The translations under genes were made by a program, and so were the position numbers. Positions 11,546-24,659 of a stretch of DNA of 64,000 nt are shown in pieces. The first letter of the stretch is position 1. Each line of letters opens with the position of its first letter. This DNA is from Saccharum officinarum (Eukaryota; Streptophyta; Magnoliopsida; Poales; Poaceae). The stretch is from positions 93,296,401 to 93,360,400 of the forward strand of contig CM036162.1 of assembly GCA_020631735.1 (NCBI GenBank), written 5' to 3'. A model generated the notes under the pieces. That model was not told the origin of the DNA. It saw only the letters and a list, made by a program, of their open reading frames with translations, and ran no database searches.

Positions 11546-12432
11546 GCAATGCTGTCAACCACTCTTCCAATAGGGTCACGCACGGGGCATGACACGATGG
11601 GACAAATCCCCTCCATTGGCTTCAGGGGCTCGAGGGCTCTTTGGCCCGCTTGTCAGCTCCTCAAGCCAGATTCCTTCGCCACCTAGGAAGCCTCCAGATG
11701 GAGTACCTGGTGGAGGCCTGTCCAAGTCGACAAAGCCAACTGTCAAAACATCAGAATAGGGCAGCTAGACGATGCCTATGGCTTCTATGGCTCAATGACA
11801 ACACCAAGGTCCATCTGCACCACTGTAACACCCTCTTGGACTTTGGCGCACATGGACCGTAGACTACACTCCCCAAACCGTCATGTACCCGACCTACCTC
11901 AATATATAAGGGGAGGTTGAATCCTACAAAGGAGGAACAAAGGATGAACCTGGGAGAACAAATCATTTGAGTCCTCACGATAGAACAACTCGAGCTCTAC
12001 ACTAAGAGCAGAGCCACCCTGAGAGGAGTACCCCAAGAGCTGCCTTGTATGATGTCGTTGTGTCAAATGAACACTTAATAGGCCATATGTTTACAGATAA
12101 TAAGAATCTATAGATTTATCTGGCTCTTACTAGTATGATAGGATAGTGTAGATTGCCATGCTATAGGACTCCGGTAGGAGTCGAGTGATTGTCTGTCACT
12201 TGTGAGAGATAGAAATATATATTACTATCATATTACTATCACATGGATTCAAGATGGATAATAATTGGTACCAAGAGGGAACATGAAAAATTGGATGTTG
12301 TAAATGTTGTGGATATTGTGGACATTGGTAGGTGCAACATAGCAGGTCCTAGTGCATCAGGGCCATGTTCTGGGTGCATGGTTTCCCGTTGTGTCAATTA
12401 AGGACCGTTCATTACCTAGACCATCTATCAAG
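11546..12432 (+). mobile_element. Old retroelement-like fragment, left part
   Basis: Non-coding sequence that resumes after the nested LTR at 16207; the two halves join at the TCAAG duplication. It reads like non-coding parts of a grass LTR retroelement, including a stretch ending GGTAGGAGTCGAGTGATTG. I cannot assign a family and see no intact reading frame. Confidence 0.4.
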
Positions 12433-15400
12433 TGTAGCAGAACCGACCAATTGCACGAAATTAACTGAGAAAATCACTCGTCAAAGCAGACAATTTAGCA
12501 AACTTAAGCCCGTATAACCTGGTAGTCCGTGAAATCACAAAGGATTTCAAACCAACTCACATACCAGCCAAGATCGTAATTAAAGTTCACATCATAGATA
12601 CATCGGAGTTTAAACATAGTTATTACAAACCGAGTTCAAATAGAAAGTAGCGGAAGCAAGTTGTTTAAATCCACACACACTCACACGGAGTTCAAGTACA
12701 GTGCCAGCTGATGATCATCTCCAACAAAAGCATTAGGTTAGACGTAAGGAATGACCATTGCCCATGGTCCTAAGCATCACCCATCGCAGGATAAAGGCAA
12801 TTGATATAGTAGCTGTAATACATCTGCCCATCAGCAACAAGTGGGAACAAACCCTAAGTACGAGAAGGTACTCAGCCAGACTTACCCGACATAACCAAAA
12901 ATAAAGTGACACCAAGGATTATGAAGGGCTTTATAGTAGGGTAGCTGACTCATTTGCAAAAAGGCATTTTTAACATTCCAAGAACCTTTTCCAAAAGCAT
13001 TAGGCCAAGTTAAACATTATTAACCTGTCAACTACATTTGCACCTATACTAGAGCAAGCATGTGATTAAGCAATTAATGATATCCAATGATCATTAACAA
13101 CTTCCATAATGTCATATCCATTATAACTGTCTAAGTGTTCCATCAACATTACTACGATGAAGTAACTCAAGTCAAGTGTTCACTATCCAGTGAACGATGG
13201 CGATTCAAATCGATTATTAACCAGCTGGTAATTTATTCCTCACACAAACCGCACTCACCCGCTAAAGTGAGATATTGGTCACCGAGTCAACTATTCAGGT
13301 AAAATCTCAAGTTTGCCAGGAACCACATGTACCCGGGGGCCGACCGACTGCCTTTCGGTCTTATCATCGCGCCCCGTGTCCTACCACACCTGCTCTGGTA
13401 CAGTGCGCTGCGGGCAATCCACTCGGCCTGGATAATCTCCTAGCTTTGCGGTCGAAAGGTACGTTATTCGACCAGCTAAATGTAAGGCATGCGTTCAACA
13501 TAACCCGAGGCCCAACAACGGTCTATGTCCTTAATCGACATAGATAGAAAGCACTATAGTCTAAAACCCTATAAGTCTTTGTCTGATCTCAACTTCAAAT
13601 TAACACTTAGTTATACCATGACGACATCGTTGTCCGAGCAGATCCAGGTAACCACCTATAGCTCGCAGGTGACAGGAAATCACCCGACTTCTACCGGTCT
13701 TAGCTAGCTAAGCATTGACTCGACTGCGAATACCAGGGTAACAGGATATAGTATAACAAAGGTAAACAAGGTATAATGCAGCAACAGTTGCAGACAACTC
13801 CTGAACGTAATGCATCAATTAAAGTAAAGCATTAATTAATAATTGCAAACCGAGGGAGAAAATGCCCCGGGGCTTGCCTCTCTCGAAGGAGCTCGGGCGG
13901 TGAACGGGGCACTCCGAAAGTTCCTCACCGTCCTCCTCGTCTGCTTCGGTCACTTCTTGCGGCTGCACCTCGAGCTGCTCCTCGGGCTCCTCGGGTATGA
14001 CTAATGGATTCTCTGTTTGTGATCCTGTATGATGCAGGTGCATAAGTGCTTATGCAAAAGATGCATCAGATGAAATGCACATAATTAATATGCTTGCATG
14101 CAAGGTAGATGAGCATGATTTGCTTTAATGGGTAGAGTATAGTACAATTTTCATACAAGGTAGTCCACATCATCCAAGAACATGTACTACAAGTGCATGT
14201 CATCTACTGCATTCTCTTCGACTACTAACATGCTCAGTCAACACATCTCAGTGAATGCTTCAAAGATACACCAAAGCTTCACTAATTCCTTAATCATTCA
14301 TAAAGCAAGATTTCATTAACCCTAATTAGCACTAGGTTTGAATAGCAACATCTATTTTCATAGCCTAGAAAAATCTTAGAAAATTACCATAGCACAGTAC
14401 TACTCTAAGTAGATTACCATCAAATTTTCATGGAATTTGGATAAGGGGAATAGCCCACACAAAAATGACAAGCTAGGGCCTAAATATGAGCATAAAAATA
14501 CTTTGTATTATGAAAAGTATCAAACAATAGATTTAGCATTTTTCCTAGGTTCTACATAGTAAATAATCATTGTACAAAAGTTATCACATACATGTTTTAT
14601 ATAAATTTTGCTCTCTAGCAAAAATAACAAAAATCAGCCATTAAAGGCACTTGAACTACACATCATAATTTTTCTACAGAACATGCATGACATATATTTT
14701 TCCTAGAAAGTACATTACACAAGAAGATTAACAAAATTGGAACCATATTTTTCTGAGCTTTCTATGATTTATTATGCATTTCTCAAGAAAATAGTAATTT
14801 CAATGATTAAATAAAACTCCATAGAAAAGTGTCACAAATTCAACATGCCATATTTTTAAACCATAGATCTACTCCTAAGAAGTCTACCAAAATTTGTTTC
14901 ACAATTTTTGGAGCCAAAATGAGCAAGTTATGATTTTCCAAAGCATTTACATAAATTCTGAAAAATATTTTTCAATTTCTTTTTAAAAATCAGCCGCAGA
15001 AAATGCTGAGTGCACCCGGTGCAGTGCACCCGCTGTCGCTGGCAGCTAGGGTCCGCAGGTGAACCGGGCCCACCCGACAGTCGCACACCCCGGGGGAGTT
15101 GACTGGCCGGGATCTCAGCGTCGGCGAGGTCTCCGGCGGTGAGGTCTTCACCGTAGCACTCTACTCCTCGAGGCGGACCTAGCAGACATCCTAGATCAGT
15201 CAAGGAGGCAAGGGAGCGAGCTCGCCGTCGCCAATGGCGGAACGGCGGCCGAGCACCTCCGGCCAAGAGACGGCACGGGGAGAGGTGCATGAGCACCGGG
15301 GAAGCAAGGTGAACGGAATGCACGCATGAAGGGAGGAAAAGGGGGAGCAGAAGGTCGGCGTCCACGAAGCGATGTTCTCCGGTGAGCTCGGTCGGGGACT

Positions 15401-16206
15401 TCAGCGAGCAATTCCCGCGTAGGAAAAACTTACCACGGGCAAAGGAGGCGAGCGTGGGATGCGCAAGAAGGAGGCGGAGCTCGGAGCAAGACAGAGAGGC
15501 TTGCGGTGAGCTGGGGTGGCCGGAAAGGGCGTCTCCAGCGAGCAGCTGCGCGACGGTGGCAGAGGGGAAGCGCTCGGCTGCGCTGCGGCTGTGGAGAAGC
15601 GAAAGGGGAGAGTAAGGAGTGAGCCGAGAGGCAGACGTGGTGCGGAAGGAGTAGGCGGGCGCGTGGGGCGCGGAGGCCGAAAGGGAGGCGGTGTCTCGTT
15701 AGGTGAGAAATTGATTTTCCAAATTTAATTTTCAAACAAATTTTAAATAACAATTTTCAAATCTCATTTTGAGCAAGAAAATGACCTTTTCTAGAAATGG
15801 CCCAAAAATGAAAGTTGCTTAGAATTTAATCCTCTACAACTTTGCTTTAGGGACCAACTAAAAATTCTGCCTAGATTTTGAATTGAGATGAAAAAGCTAA
15901 ATATGGAGGGTTTTTTTACTATTTTCAATAATATTTTTAAAAGTATATTTTTCCAAAAGTTTGAATACATACTTTGCTCCAAATTGCATGATAATTATTT
16001 CTAAGTGATTTGCATTTAAAACCTAACATGTTCCATTGATCTAGCTAGCATAATTAGGGCAAAAATAAACTAAACAAGTGTATGCAACATTCACGTTTCA
16101 TAGAAATGTTTCATTCATTATTTCATGCGATGATAATGGATGCATAACAATGCTTATGCTCATGTTTTGCAGGTGCTAAATGCATGAGTAACACCGGGGT
16201 GTTACA
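12433..16206 (-). mobile_element. Long solo LTR (3.8 kb), probably Ty3/gypsy, reverse orientation
   Basis: On the minus strand it starts TGTAACACCCCGGTG and ends TTCTGCTACA. It is flanked by the 5-bp duplication TCAAG (12428-12432 and 16207-16211). There is no protease, reverse transcriptase or integrase frame inside. It has AT-rich ends and a GC-rich block at 15040-15720 whose open frames lack any recognisable domain. The length and terminal sequence fit the long-LTR gypsy elements of grasses; lineage is inference. Confidence 0.82.
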
Positions 16207-17300
16207 TCAAGTTTCAAATGTCCCTCTCACACGCTTGCTTTGTGGGGTGGGAAGACTTGCGTACCTTACTTGTCATGGGTTCTGGCTCTTTCTAGGCTAA
16301 CTTTTATTGAGACGTGGAGAGGTGGAGTTCCAAGGGTGCCATCCTACAGCATAGGCCACAGTGTTGGGACTTGAAGTCTAAGTTTGGGCGGGGACTTTGG
16401 AGCCTATGACAGGTTTGGGAAGGGCTAGTCTTGTCTACGCTTTTGGGTTTAGATAAGGCATGTGTTGAGGGTACTGAGCTAGGAGTCATCAATTCACGAA
16501 TCGCTGTTTCTTTTGAGATGGTACTGCTTGACTACTATCTAGCTTCGTAGTAAGAACTGAACATGGATGAGGGGCTTAAAATGATTTTGATTGCTTACCA
16601 TATACTTGAAAGTAGCACATATGTTTACCTAGAATGGTTAGCTAATAAACTAATCATGACTGCTAAAACTTTGAAGATAAGGATGCACTATTAGTAGTGC
16701 TTCCTGAAAGTTCAACAAGCCAGCAAACCAAATAAGTCTTGCATATCCTTGGAGTCATTTTATTTTTCTATCGGGTAAGTCTTGCTGAGTACACTTGAGT
16801 ACTTAGGGTTTTAGTCTCCCCCAGTTGTAGGTAACAAGTGGACGCTAGAGCTAACTCTTGTGTGTGAATACCTCCTGGTGGGCTGAGCGAGGATTCCTTT
16901 TATGCTGCGATCGTAGTTTTTATTTATAACCCTCACCAAATGTTTTTGATAAAGAAAAGTCTTACACTTTGCTATCATATCTTGTATAACTATTTACCAT
17001 GTTAAATGCTTAGACATGTCTTAGAATAAATATTTATTTTTGCTACAACTTTGATCACATATTTATTTTTTGTTGCAAGATAAAAATATGTAAACCAGCG
17101 ATGTATCAACTCTTATTCATATTACACCATAATTGTTCTTTCTGCTGTTGTACAAAATATGTTGTAATAGATATGATATTGTAGTAACTTCAATTTTTAT
17201 AGCCTTGTGATGTATGAGATGATTAAGACTCTTGTAAGCTTTATTCACTTATTTATGATCCTGATGAAAAATGTGAATTTTGGGTTTTCGCGTTGAGTGT
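16207..17300 (+). mobile_element. Old retroelement-like fragment, right part
   Basis: Continuation of 11546-12432 after the nested LTR. It contains GAAGACTTGCGTACC and TTGCTGAGTACACTTGAGTAC, which look like gypsy LTR or leader sequence. No open frame is credible. It is broken at its right by the CACTA insertion at 17301. Confidence 0.4.
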
Positions 17301-17344
17301 CACTACTACATAAAATCTTATGCACAACGTTTTGAAATGGGGCT

Positions 17345-17610
17345 CCGAGGCGATTGGCCTGGTTGCCCGCCTCGATTATTCGAGGCAAGGTAGCCAGGTT
17401 AACTAAGGCGGGCGTTATAAATAAACCGCCACGGTTAATGCGGATTAACCGAGGTGGTTGCCCTAACGCAACTGCCTCGGTTATGGCTTAGGGTAATTGC
17501 CTCAGTTAATCTATTAATCGAGGCGTTTAGTCTAAAGCAACCGCGTTAGTTAACAGATGATTAACCGAGGCAGTTTTCTTACAGTGCCCGCCTCGGTTAA
17601 GTCTGGGCTA
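17345..17610 (+). repeat. CACTA left subterminal repeats
   Basis: Many short copies of GCCTCGGTTA / TAACCGAGGC in both orientations, spaced every 20-40 bases. They mirror the right-end cluster at about 24155-24425 and are presumed transposase-binding sites. Confidence 0.8.
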
Positions 17611-17938
17611 ACATACAGCCGCACCCACCCTTCTTCCCCACGGCTTCTCCATTTTTTCGAGTTTTGACCTAAAAACCCTAAAAATGGCCATTTTCTAGGG
17701 GGAGAGGTTTTACCCTTGGATTTAGTGAAGGGGGCACTGCAAGAGGTTGATTCTCACTCTGAAACCCTCAATCCTCTCTCTTTTCCATGATTTAGGTGCT
17801 TTTTCTCAAGATCTAGATCTAGATCTATTTGGAGGAGAGAGAAATCATCAGATTTAGAGCTACCTGGCTATCTTTTTTCGTACTACTCTGCTTATATGCA
17901 CCATTTTTGTTGTTTGTGTGTGCAAGGTGTTCGTGGTC

Positions 17939-20900
17939 ATGGATAGGGAATGGATGTATAAGACATCGAGGCTAGATCCGACTTTCCTAGATCAGGTGAC
18001 AAAGTTTATTGCCACTATGAAAAGGCATCATCTGAGTCTGAAGTGAGAACTCACCATCTGTCCGTGTAAGAGCTACAAGAACCTTCTTGCCCAAGGAGAT
18101 GGCATGGTGAAATCTCACTTGGTCTGGTACGGTTTCGTCAAGGATTACACCATCTGAAAGTTTCACGGAGAAGCAGAGGATCCGAGTGCGGTGCATCTGG
18201 AGGAGGGAACTCATCGATAGCGATGACGGTGGCGATGAATGCTGAACAACAAACCTCATCAGCAGCGGCCGGCGGGCATGGCAATGCTGCTATTGGTGAC
18301 AATGCAGATTGTGATTATATCATGATGGATGATCTGCTCTAAGACACAGCTGACGACAATGATGGGGATGGCGGTGAGCCAGTGAGGGATCCCAAGGCGA
18401 CATAGCCTTTTGAGTTAATCGCTAACCGTCTTGACCACGATGATGTTCTATTTAGGAGCCTGAGGTGGCTATAGAATTTCAGAGAGATGAAGCAAGCGTC
18501 AATTGATCCTCTCTATAAGGACTATATGAAGCATTGGACGACGCTGCATTTTAACCTCTAGATGCTGATGCTAAAGGCTCGCTATGGCTGGTCCGACACT
18601 AGCTTCAATGACCTATAACATATCCTTGCTGACATATACCCATAGGGTAACAAGGTGCCCGCCAATACCTACCAAGTGAAGAAGCTGATCCGGCCAGTGG
18701 CAATGAAGCTTAAAAAGTTTCACGCCTGCCCTAACCACTATATCCTATATTAGGGCAAGTATGAGAATTTATAGAGTTGTTCGCACTGTGGCATGAGTCG
18801 GTACAAGAAGAATGTCGGTTGTCACGCAGATGCGGATGATGAGAGAGGCCTGAAGAAGAAGAAGATGGCCATGAGAGAGGCCTGAAGAAGAAGAAGATGG
18901 CCAAGAAGAGTACCATGAAGAAGCAGATCACGTCTCCTGAGGATGAGGAAGAAGAGGGTTACACGTAGAGGAAAAGTCTGGCCCTGTCAATGTGGTACCT
19001 GTCCATGATCGATCGCCTGCGTGCTATATTTGGGAATCCTAAGGATGCCAAGATAATGTCCTAGCTTGCATCTGATGAGCGCATGAAGGACAATGGCAAG
19101 CTACGACACCCTTCCGATGGCAAGCAGTGGAAGCGTTTCAATGCCAAGTTCCTAGAGTTTGGCGACGAGGCAAGGAACATCAGGTTCGTGCTAAGTACTG
19201 ATGGGATGAATCTGTTCGATGACCTCAGCAGCTTGCACAACACTTGGCTGATCATCCTCACCATATACAACCTACCTCCCTAGCTATGTCAGAAGCGTAG
19301 GTATCTTTTATAACCATGATTATTTCTAGACCTAGGCAGCCAGACAATGACATAGATGTGTTCCTGGAGCCACTCATGGAGGACATGAAGATACTATGGA
19401 AAGATGGGGTCAAGATGATGGAGGCATCCCTAAAGAAGGAGTTCACACTAAAAGCCAACATCTTTGTCACCATCACCGATTACATTGGTCTTTTTTCACT
19501 ATCGGAGTAGATCAAAGGTAAGTCAGGTTGCATAGTTTGCATTGACGGTACCTGGTACACTTACCTTAGTGCATCCAAGAAGATGGTGTACATGAGGCAT
19601 AGGTGATTCCTCATCAAAAAGCACAGGTACCGGGCAGCTATGATGAATAAGTACTTCGACAACCAGGAGGAGCCTGAAACTGATGAGCCGAAAAGAACGA
19701 GGTACAGGCAAAAGGTGTTTAACATGGTGAAGGGCATAGATGTTGAGTTTGGGAAGAAGAATAAAGAGAAAGATGGGACCATGACAAGGAAGAAGAGGAA
19801 GCGGGATAAGATGGAGGAACCATGTGTTGCCCCTGTTCCTTTCAAGAAGCAGTCATGTTTCTTCAAGTACCTATCATACTAAAAGAACCTAGATACACCC
19901 CATGCCATCGACTGCATGCACCTCGAGAAGAATGTCTTTGAAAGCACCATTGGCGTACTGCTAGAAATCAAGGCTAAGACAAAGGATGGTCTGAAATCAT
20001 GGATGGATCTTGTCAACCAGGACATCAGGTCTAAAATTCACCTGACACCGGTGATCTAGAGCGGGACAGTCGACCTTCCGACTGTGAACTACAACCTGAC
20101 AAGAGATGAAAAGAGGGCCATGTGCTAGTGGGCTAGGGGTGTCAAGGAGCTGACCGGTTTTTCTTCCAACATCAAGAGCCTAATCTTAATGATGGACCTC
20201 ACACTGACCAGCTTCAACGGACATGACTCACATGTCATGCTCATGGTGTTCCTTCCAATTATGATCAGGGCTATTGGTCTAGAGTACATGAAGATGGTCA
20301 TCATACACATGTCCTACTTCTTCAACTACATCACACAAAAGGTCATCGATGAAGTCGTGCTGCCTGGCCTGAAACAGTTCATCGTGGAGACTCTTTGCCA
20401 GCTCGAGATGTGCTTCCCGACGTCTTTCTTTGATATTATGCTATACCTGATGGTGCACATGGTCGATTAGATATAGGAACTAGGCCCCATGTACCTGCAC
20501 CGGATGTGGACGTACGAGCGGTTCATGTCAACTCTCAACAGATACATCCATAACCGTGCCTACTCGGAGGGCTCTACGCTCGAAGCATACACAACCGAGA
20601 AGGCCATTAACTACTGCACCTGGTACATCCGGGATGGAAGGGTGATTGACCTGCCTATCCCACAGCATGAAGGTAGAACCTTGGGAATTGATTGCACCGG
20701 GAGGAAAGTACGCACCGATGTACAGTACGAAACGGTGCAAGAAGCTCATCATAACATCCTCAATCAACTAGTGGTTATGGAACCATATGTTGACAAGCAC
20801 TTGGAGGAGATCCACACCGCTCATGATGGGTAGTGCATGGAGGCATGGGTCCAGAAACAGCACAAGATTCGTTTTATGACGTGGATCAAAGAGCTGCAGG

Positions 20901-21142
20901 ACATACCACGTGGAGAGTCTGATGAAGTGAGGCTTGCGTCTAGCCTATCCACCCAAATCACCATGTGGCAAGGGTATGACATCAATGGATATAGGTCCCA
21001 CACAAAGGAGAAGGACAAGAAGAGCGTGACACAGAACAGTGGTGTTCGATATGAGGGCATCGATGAGTCAACGGGGCAGACCAAGACATACTTTTAGCAG
21101 ATTGAAGAGATATGGGAACTTGACTATGGCAATGACCTATAG
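17939..21142 (+). pseudogene. CACTA transposase (TNP2-like), many in-frame stops
   Basis: It starts at ATG 17939 with MDREWMYKTSRL, the TNP2 transposase-associated N-terminus. Further along are a cysteine-bearing ACPNHYIL / CSHCGMSRYKK stretch (about 18725-18815), IDGTWYTYLSASKKMVYMRH (near 19540-19600), AIDCMHLEKNVFE (near 19905) and HMWTYERFMSTLNRYIHNRA-like sequence (near 20500), all in TNP2 order. The frame is broken by stops at 18472, 18616, 18643, 19508, 19880, 20057, 20126, 20468, 20474, 20831, 21095 and 21140, and at least one frame change lies between 18643 and 19508. Most stops are TAG where Gln (CAG) would fit. It is non-functional; intron boundaries are not resolved. Confidence 0.88.
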
Positions 21143-21565
21143 TTAGCTATCTTTCGGTGCCATTGGGTTAAACCAAAGGGGGTTGTCATGGGCGACTATG
21201 GGCTAACCACTGTGGAGCTCCAAAGTGTCGGCTACAAAGATGATCAGTGGGTACTAGCAAGCCGCTGCGCGTAAGTAGCCTATTGTCCGATGCCCAAAGA
21301 TAACAAAATGCACGTGGTTGTGTCTGAAAAGCAGAGGATTATGGGAGCTGATGGAGTCTAGGGCCTCGAAGAATACAACAACTACACTGAGCTCTCGCTC
21401 TTTACCGATCATCCATAGAAGATCAAGTTGGTCAAGACCCGCTAGGCTGGCGTGCTGCCGCCACAGGGTCAAGCCGCCGTATAAGGGTAGATGGTGCCAG
21501 GGACCAGACAACTCCCAAGGTACCTAGTCAACAATATCATGGAACTAACTACCTACATGCTCTAG

Positions 21566-23883
21566 GTGTCCTTCGGTAGGGCACAGAGGAAGAAGGAAGT
21601 GGCCCAAGGAGTGGCACTGCTGCCCGAAAGTGGCGCCATGTACGACGACAAGCCCATCCCACCCAACTGTGCCAGGGTGGATGTGATGTGGATGAACCTA
21701 GATTTTGATGAGGATGAAATCAACATTCCCACTAAAGAGGGGTATAGGTTCATAAGTGCTACTATCGGCATGCGCGTGCTATGGAACAAGAGCAACATTG
21801 TCTTAGACATGACGACACCGGCATCACAGTCCTCACACCCGTCATCGTCTCCCCGAGTGACCTGGGTGATGACGACAACGATGGTGGTGGCGATGACAAC
21901 AACGACGATGACAACGACAATGCTGGTGGACAAGGCAGCAATCCTCCAAGCAGTCCGCCTCCCGACAACAGTAATCCACAGGGAGGCACAGGGGCAGCAT
22001 CGGGTGATGTGACACCACCGCCTGCAAGTGGTTCGAACCAGGGCTCGAACCAATGTGCTTCCCCCACCGAGAAAGCCTACAGATGAAGAGGAGGCCATAT
22101 CCCCGAACCACACCAAGTCTAGTTGGGTGGCCTGTCAAATAGCCGACGAGCACCCATACTCAACTATGTTTGAAAGGTATGGTACTAGCAAGCATAGTTA
22201 ATCTATAATTTATTTCGAGATGCTAGCTGCTTTTTTCACTCCCTAACATCTTAAGCCTCGGTGTTGCAGGCCAAAAACACTGCCGTCATTTTAGCCCTGG
22301 TCGGATGGTTGCCTCGAAAACTACGTGCATGGGAAGTTCATGTTGACCTCGGGTGACCTCCTTGAAGAGAAGTGGGAGGTAAGGAGGTTCCATTTGTGGT
22401 ACATGGAAGCGGCGAAAGTGGGCCTGAGAAACTTTGTCATCAACATTCCAGCAGAATACTTCCACACGCCCATGGATGGTCAAGTCATCATAAATTTCCA
22501 CGTCATGTATATACGGCGAAAGGACCTCGACGTTGCCTAGGTCACCTTATTTACCCTGTAAGTTCATTACAACTTTAACACCACTGCGTCGCTATAGGTA
22601 CTTTATGAACAAACTAATAATGCCATGATGACTCTTCCTTGTAGGATGCATGCCTATGTAAGCAAGGAATTGGGCAAGAATACTGTCTATCTCTCTCCGA
22701 TGCTTATTACAGAGAGAACCATCATGGGTTATGATATACCAGACACTCATGCAAAGCTGGTGAACTTGAACCTGGAGCAGAGAAAGAAATATAGGGAAGA
22801 TCTAGTAATCGAATATAAGTATCGGGTGGAAATGTACATCTATGAAGCCATGAAGAAGTTCCGTGGAAACGGGTGCGTCATGGCCGCCCACCAGTTTGGG
22901 TAAGTCCAAAAGATACTTGGAACATATATATAGGTACTGGGATCATGACTTCTCATATTTGAACATTTCTAATCTGTATTGTGTGAATGGTGCAGCCAAG
23001 GCATCATGGGCCACTAGATTGCATTTATAATCTATCCTCGGGACGGAAGGGCCTATATATTTAACTCTGTGCGGGAAACAAACAAAGCAGGGTACAAAGC
23101 ACTTTGAAAGCTGTTTGAGATAGTAAGTGATAAAAATTATTCATTTACAGTTAACATACATGTTGAAATTATTGTTGACACTACTGGTTTTTCATATAGT
23201 GCTTATAAGAGTACGTGCAAGATCCCGAATCCTATGATCGAAGATCTGAGGAAAAAAATCAAGAATGGCACAAAACGGAAACTCAGGCACGCGTTCCCGA
23301 TAAGTATACAAAAGTTGTTTGTGCTATTATATTGAGCATGCCCTCTACTACTACTGCTGATCTACTACTTTATTACTCCTACTATTACTCCTCCTCCTCC
23401 TCCTCCTACTACTTCTACTAATACTACTCCTCCTCCTACTCCTCCTCCTCCCCTACTCTACTCTACTCCTATACCAATACTACTACTACTCCTAACTACT
23501 ACTACTACAACTACAACTACTACTACTCTACTCTACTCTACTCCTATAACTACTACTCCTATACTATATTGTCCTCCTACTACTGCTCTCTCTATATATG
23601 CTCTAATGATTGTGTATTATATATCGTGCAGTGCGCCAAACAACCTTATGGCTCAGTATTATGTGGATTCTACATTTGCGAGTACCTGAGGATGTGCAGC
23701 AGCTAGTGGCAGCTCAAGAAAGCACAAGGATGATGGCGAAGGGAGAAGGTCAACCAAAACTTTAGACAAACAGTAGCAGACATATGTAAGTTTGTCACAG
23801 AGAGCGCGCATGAAGGGAATATGTTCTTCAACAAGGAAGGTGACTTAGCGCGGGATCCAAAGTTCCAGAGGATCAGAAACTGA
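21566..23883 (+). pseudogene. CACTA-borne C48/Ulp1-like protease reading frame, decayed
   Basis: Open pieces in series read an acidic, Asp/Asn-rich low-complexity linker (21840-22010), a middle part with KFMLTSGDLLEEKWEVRRFH (about 22329), then HAYVSKELGKNTVYLSPM, and finally CAKQPYGSVLCGFYICEYLR near 23632. That last motif matches the catalytic Gln...Cys segment of plant transposon Ulp1/C48 peptidase-like proteins. Introns and stops interrupt it, and a microsatellite lies between the last two parts. Several CACTA lineages carry such a second protein; its role in transposition is unclear. Confidence 0.65.
23337..23600 (+). repeat. Compound trinucleotide-type microsatellite (TAC/TCC-rich)
   Basis: Long pyrimidine-biased runs of CTACTACTA, CTCCTCCTC and CTACTCTA units inside the CACTA element, probably an intron of the Ulp1-like frame. 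Confidence 0.9.
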
Positions 23884-24154
23884 AGCACCTAGTTACGAAT
23901 CTCATATCACATTTTACTAAACCTCTTTCCCAAGAAAGGTTGATATGTATGATTGTCCTTAGTTGCTCATGTATGAATGATGTGTGTTTGTGAAACAATG
24001 ATGAAGACATCTCCAATGTAATAACTTAAATGTTGGTTCATCGAACGAGAATGAATACAATATATATTTTTCATCTATTTTATGCTTTATCACAATTTTC
24101 ATTAGCAAAATTCTAATTCAAATTTGAAAAAGTATTTTTTTTAATCTAGAAACC

Positions 24155-24425
24155 ATTAACTGAGGCGGGCAATTAATAACAATCGCCTCCGTTAAAAGTT
24201 TAATGGAGGCAGCGCCTTTATCCAACCGCCACGGTAAAACATTAACCGAGGCGGGCACTTTAGGGCATCGAGGCGGTCGGCTTATAATGCCCACCTCAGT
24301 AAATAGATTAACTGAGGCAGTTGGCCAACCGCCTCGGTTAAGGCCACGATTAACCATGACCTTTGCACCGAGGCGGTTGGCTTGCCCGCATCGGTTAAGC
24401 CAAAGTGCCCACCTCGGTTAAAATT
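24155..24425 (-). repeat. CACTA right subterminal repeats
   Basis: Clustered TTAACCGAGGCGGGC-type repeats in both orientations next to the right terminus, matching those at the left end. Confidence 0.8.
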
Positions 24426-24659
24426 CCTATAGTAGTGTGTGCTCGATGGAACGATATGATTTAGTGTGCTCTCCTGAATACTTAGTGTCTAATGGAAGAC
24501 AAAATACTCTTGGGAGTAAATTAAATGAAGCGGTTCTGCAAAAAAATTCAAAATCGATATCTTTGTTCAAGAACTTACTGTGACTAAATACTTGAAATGA
24601 GGAAAGCAAACACACAATTATTCTTGATCCTTCCTTGCATAGCCAGTCTTCACAAACCC

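Larger units (their letters stand above)
17301..24437 (+). mobile_element. CACTA (En/Spm) transposon, 7.1 kb
   Basis: The termini are CACTACTACA at the left and its inverse TATAGTAGTG at the right, with a perfect 3-bp target duplication TGT (17298-17300, 24438-24440). Both subterminal zones (about 17345-17610 and 24155-24425) are packed with direct and inverted variants of ACCGAGGCGGTTGG and TTAACCGAGGCGGGC, the usual transposase-binding architecture of CACTA ends. Inside are a TNP2-type transposase frame and a downstream C48/Ulp1-like frame, both decayed. It could only move if helped in trans. Confidence 0.95.

Noticed and set aside
12392..12432. TGTCAATTAAGG as the left end of the 12.4-16.2 kb LTR
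   Set aside because: No target duplication fits; starting at TGTAGCAG (12433) gives a perfect TCAAG duplication.
15196..15753. Several long GC-rich frames
   Set aside because: They lie in the GC-rich block of a solo LTR with defined ends and show no protein family signature.
21562..22153. Minus-strand frames of up to 184 codons
   Set aside because: Shadows of the acidic linker of the CACTA Ulp1-like frame on the plus strand.
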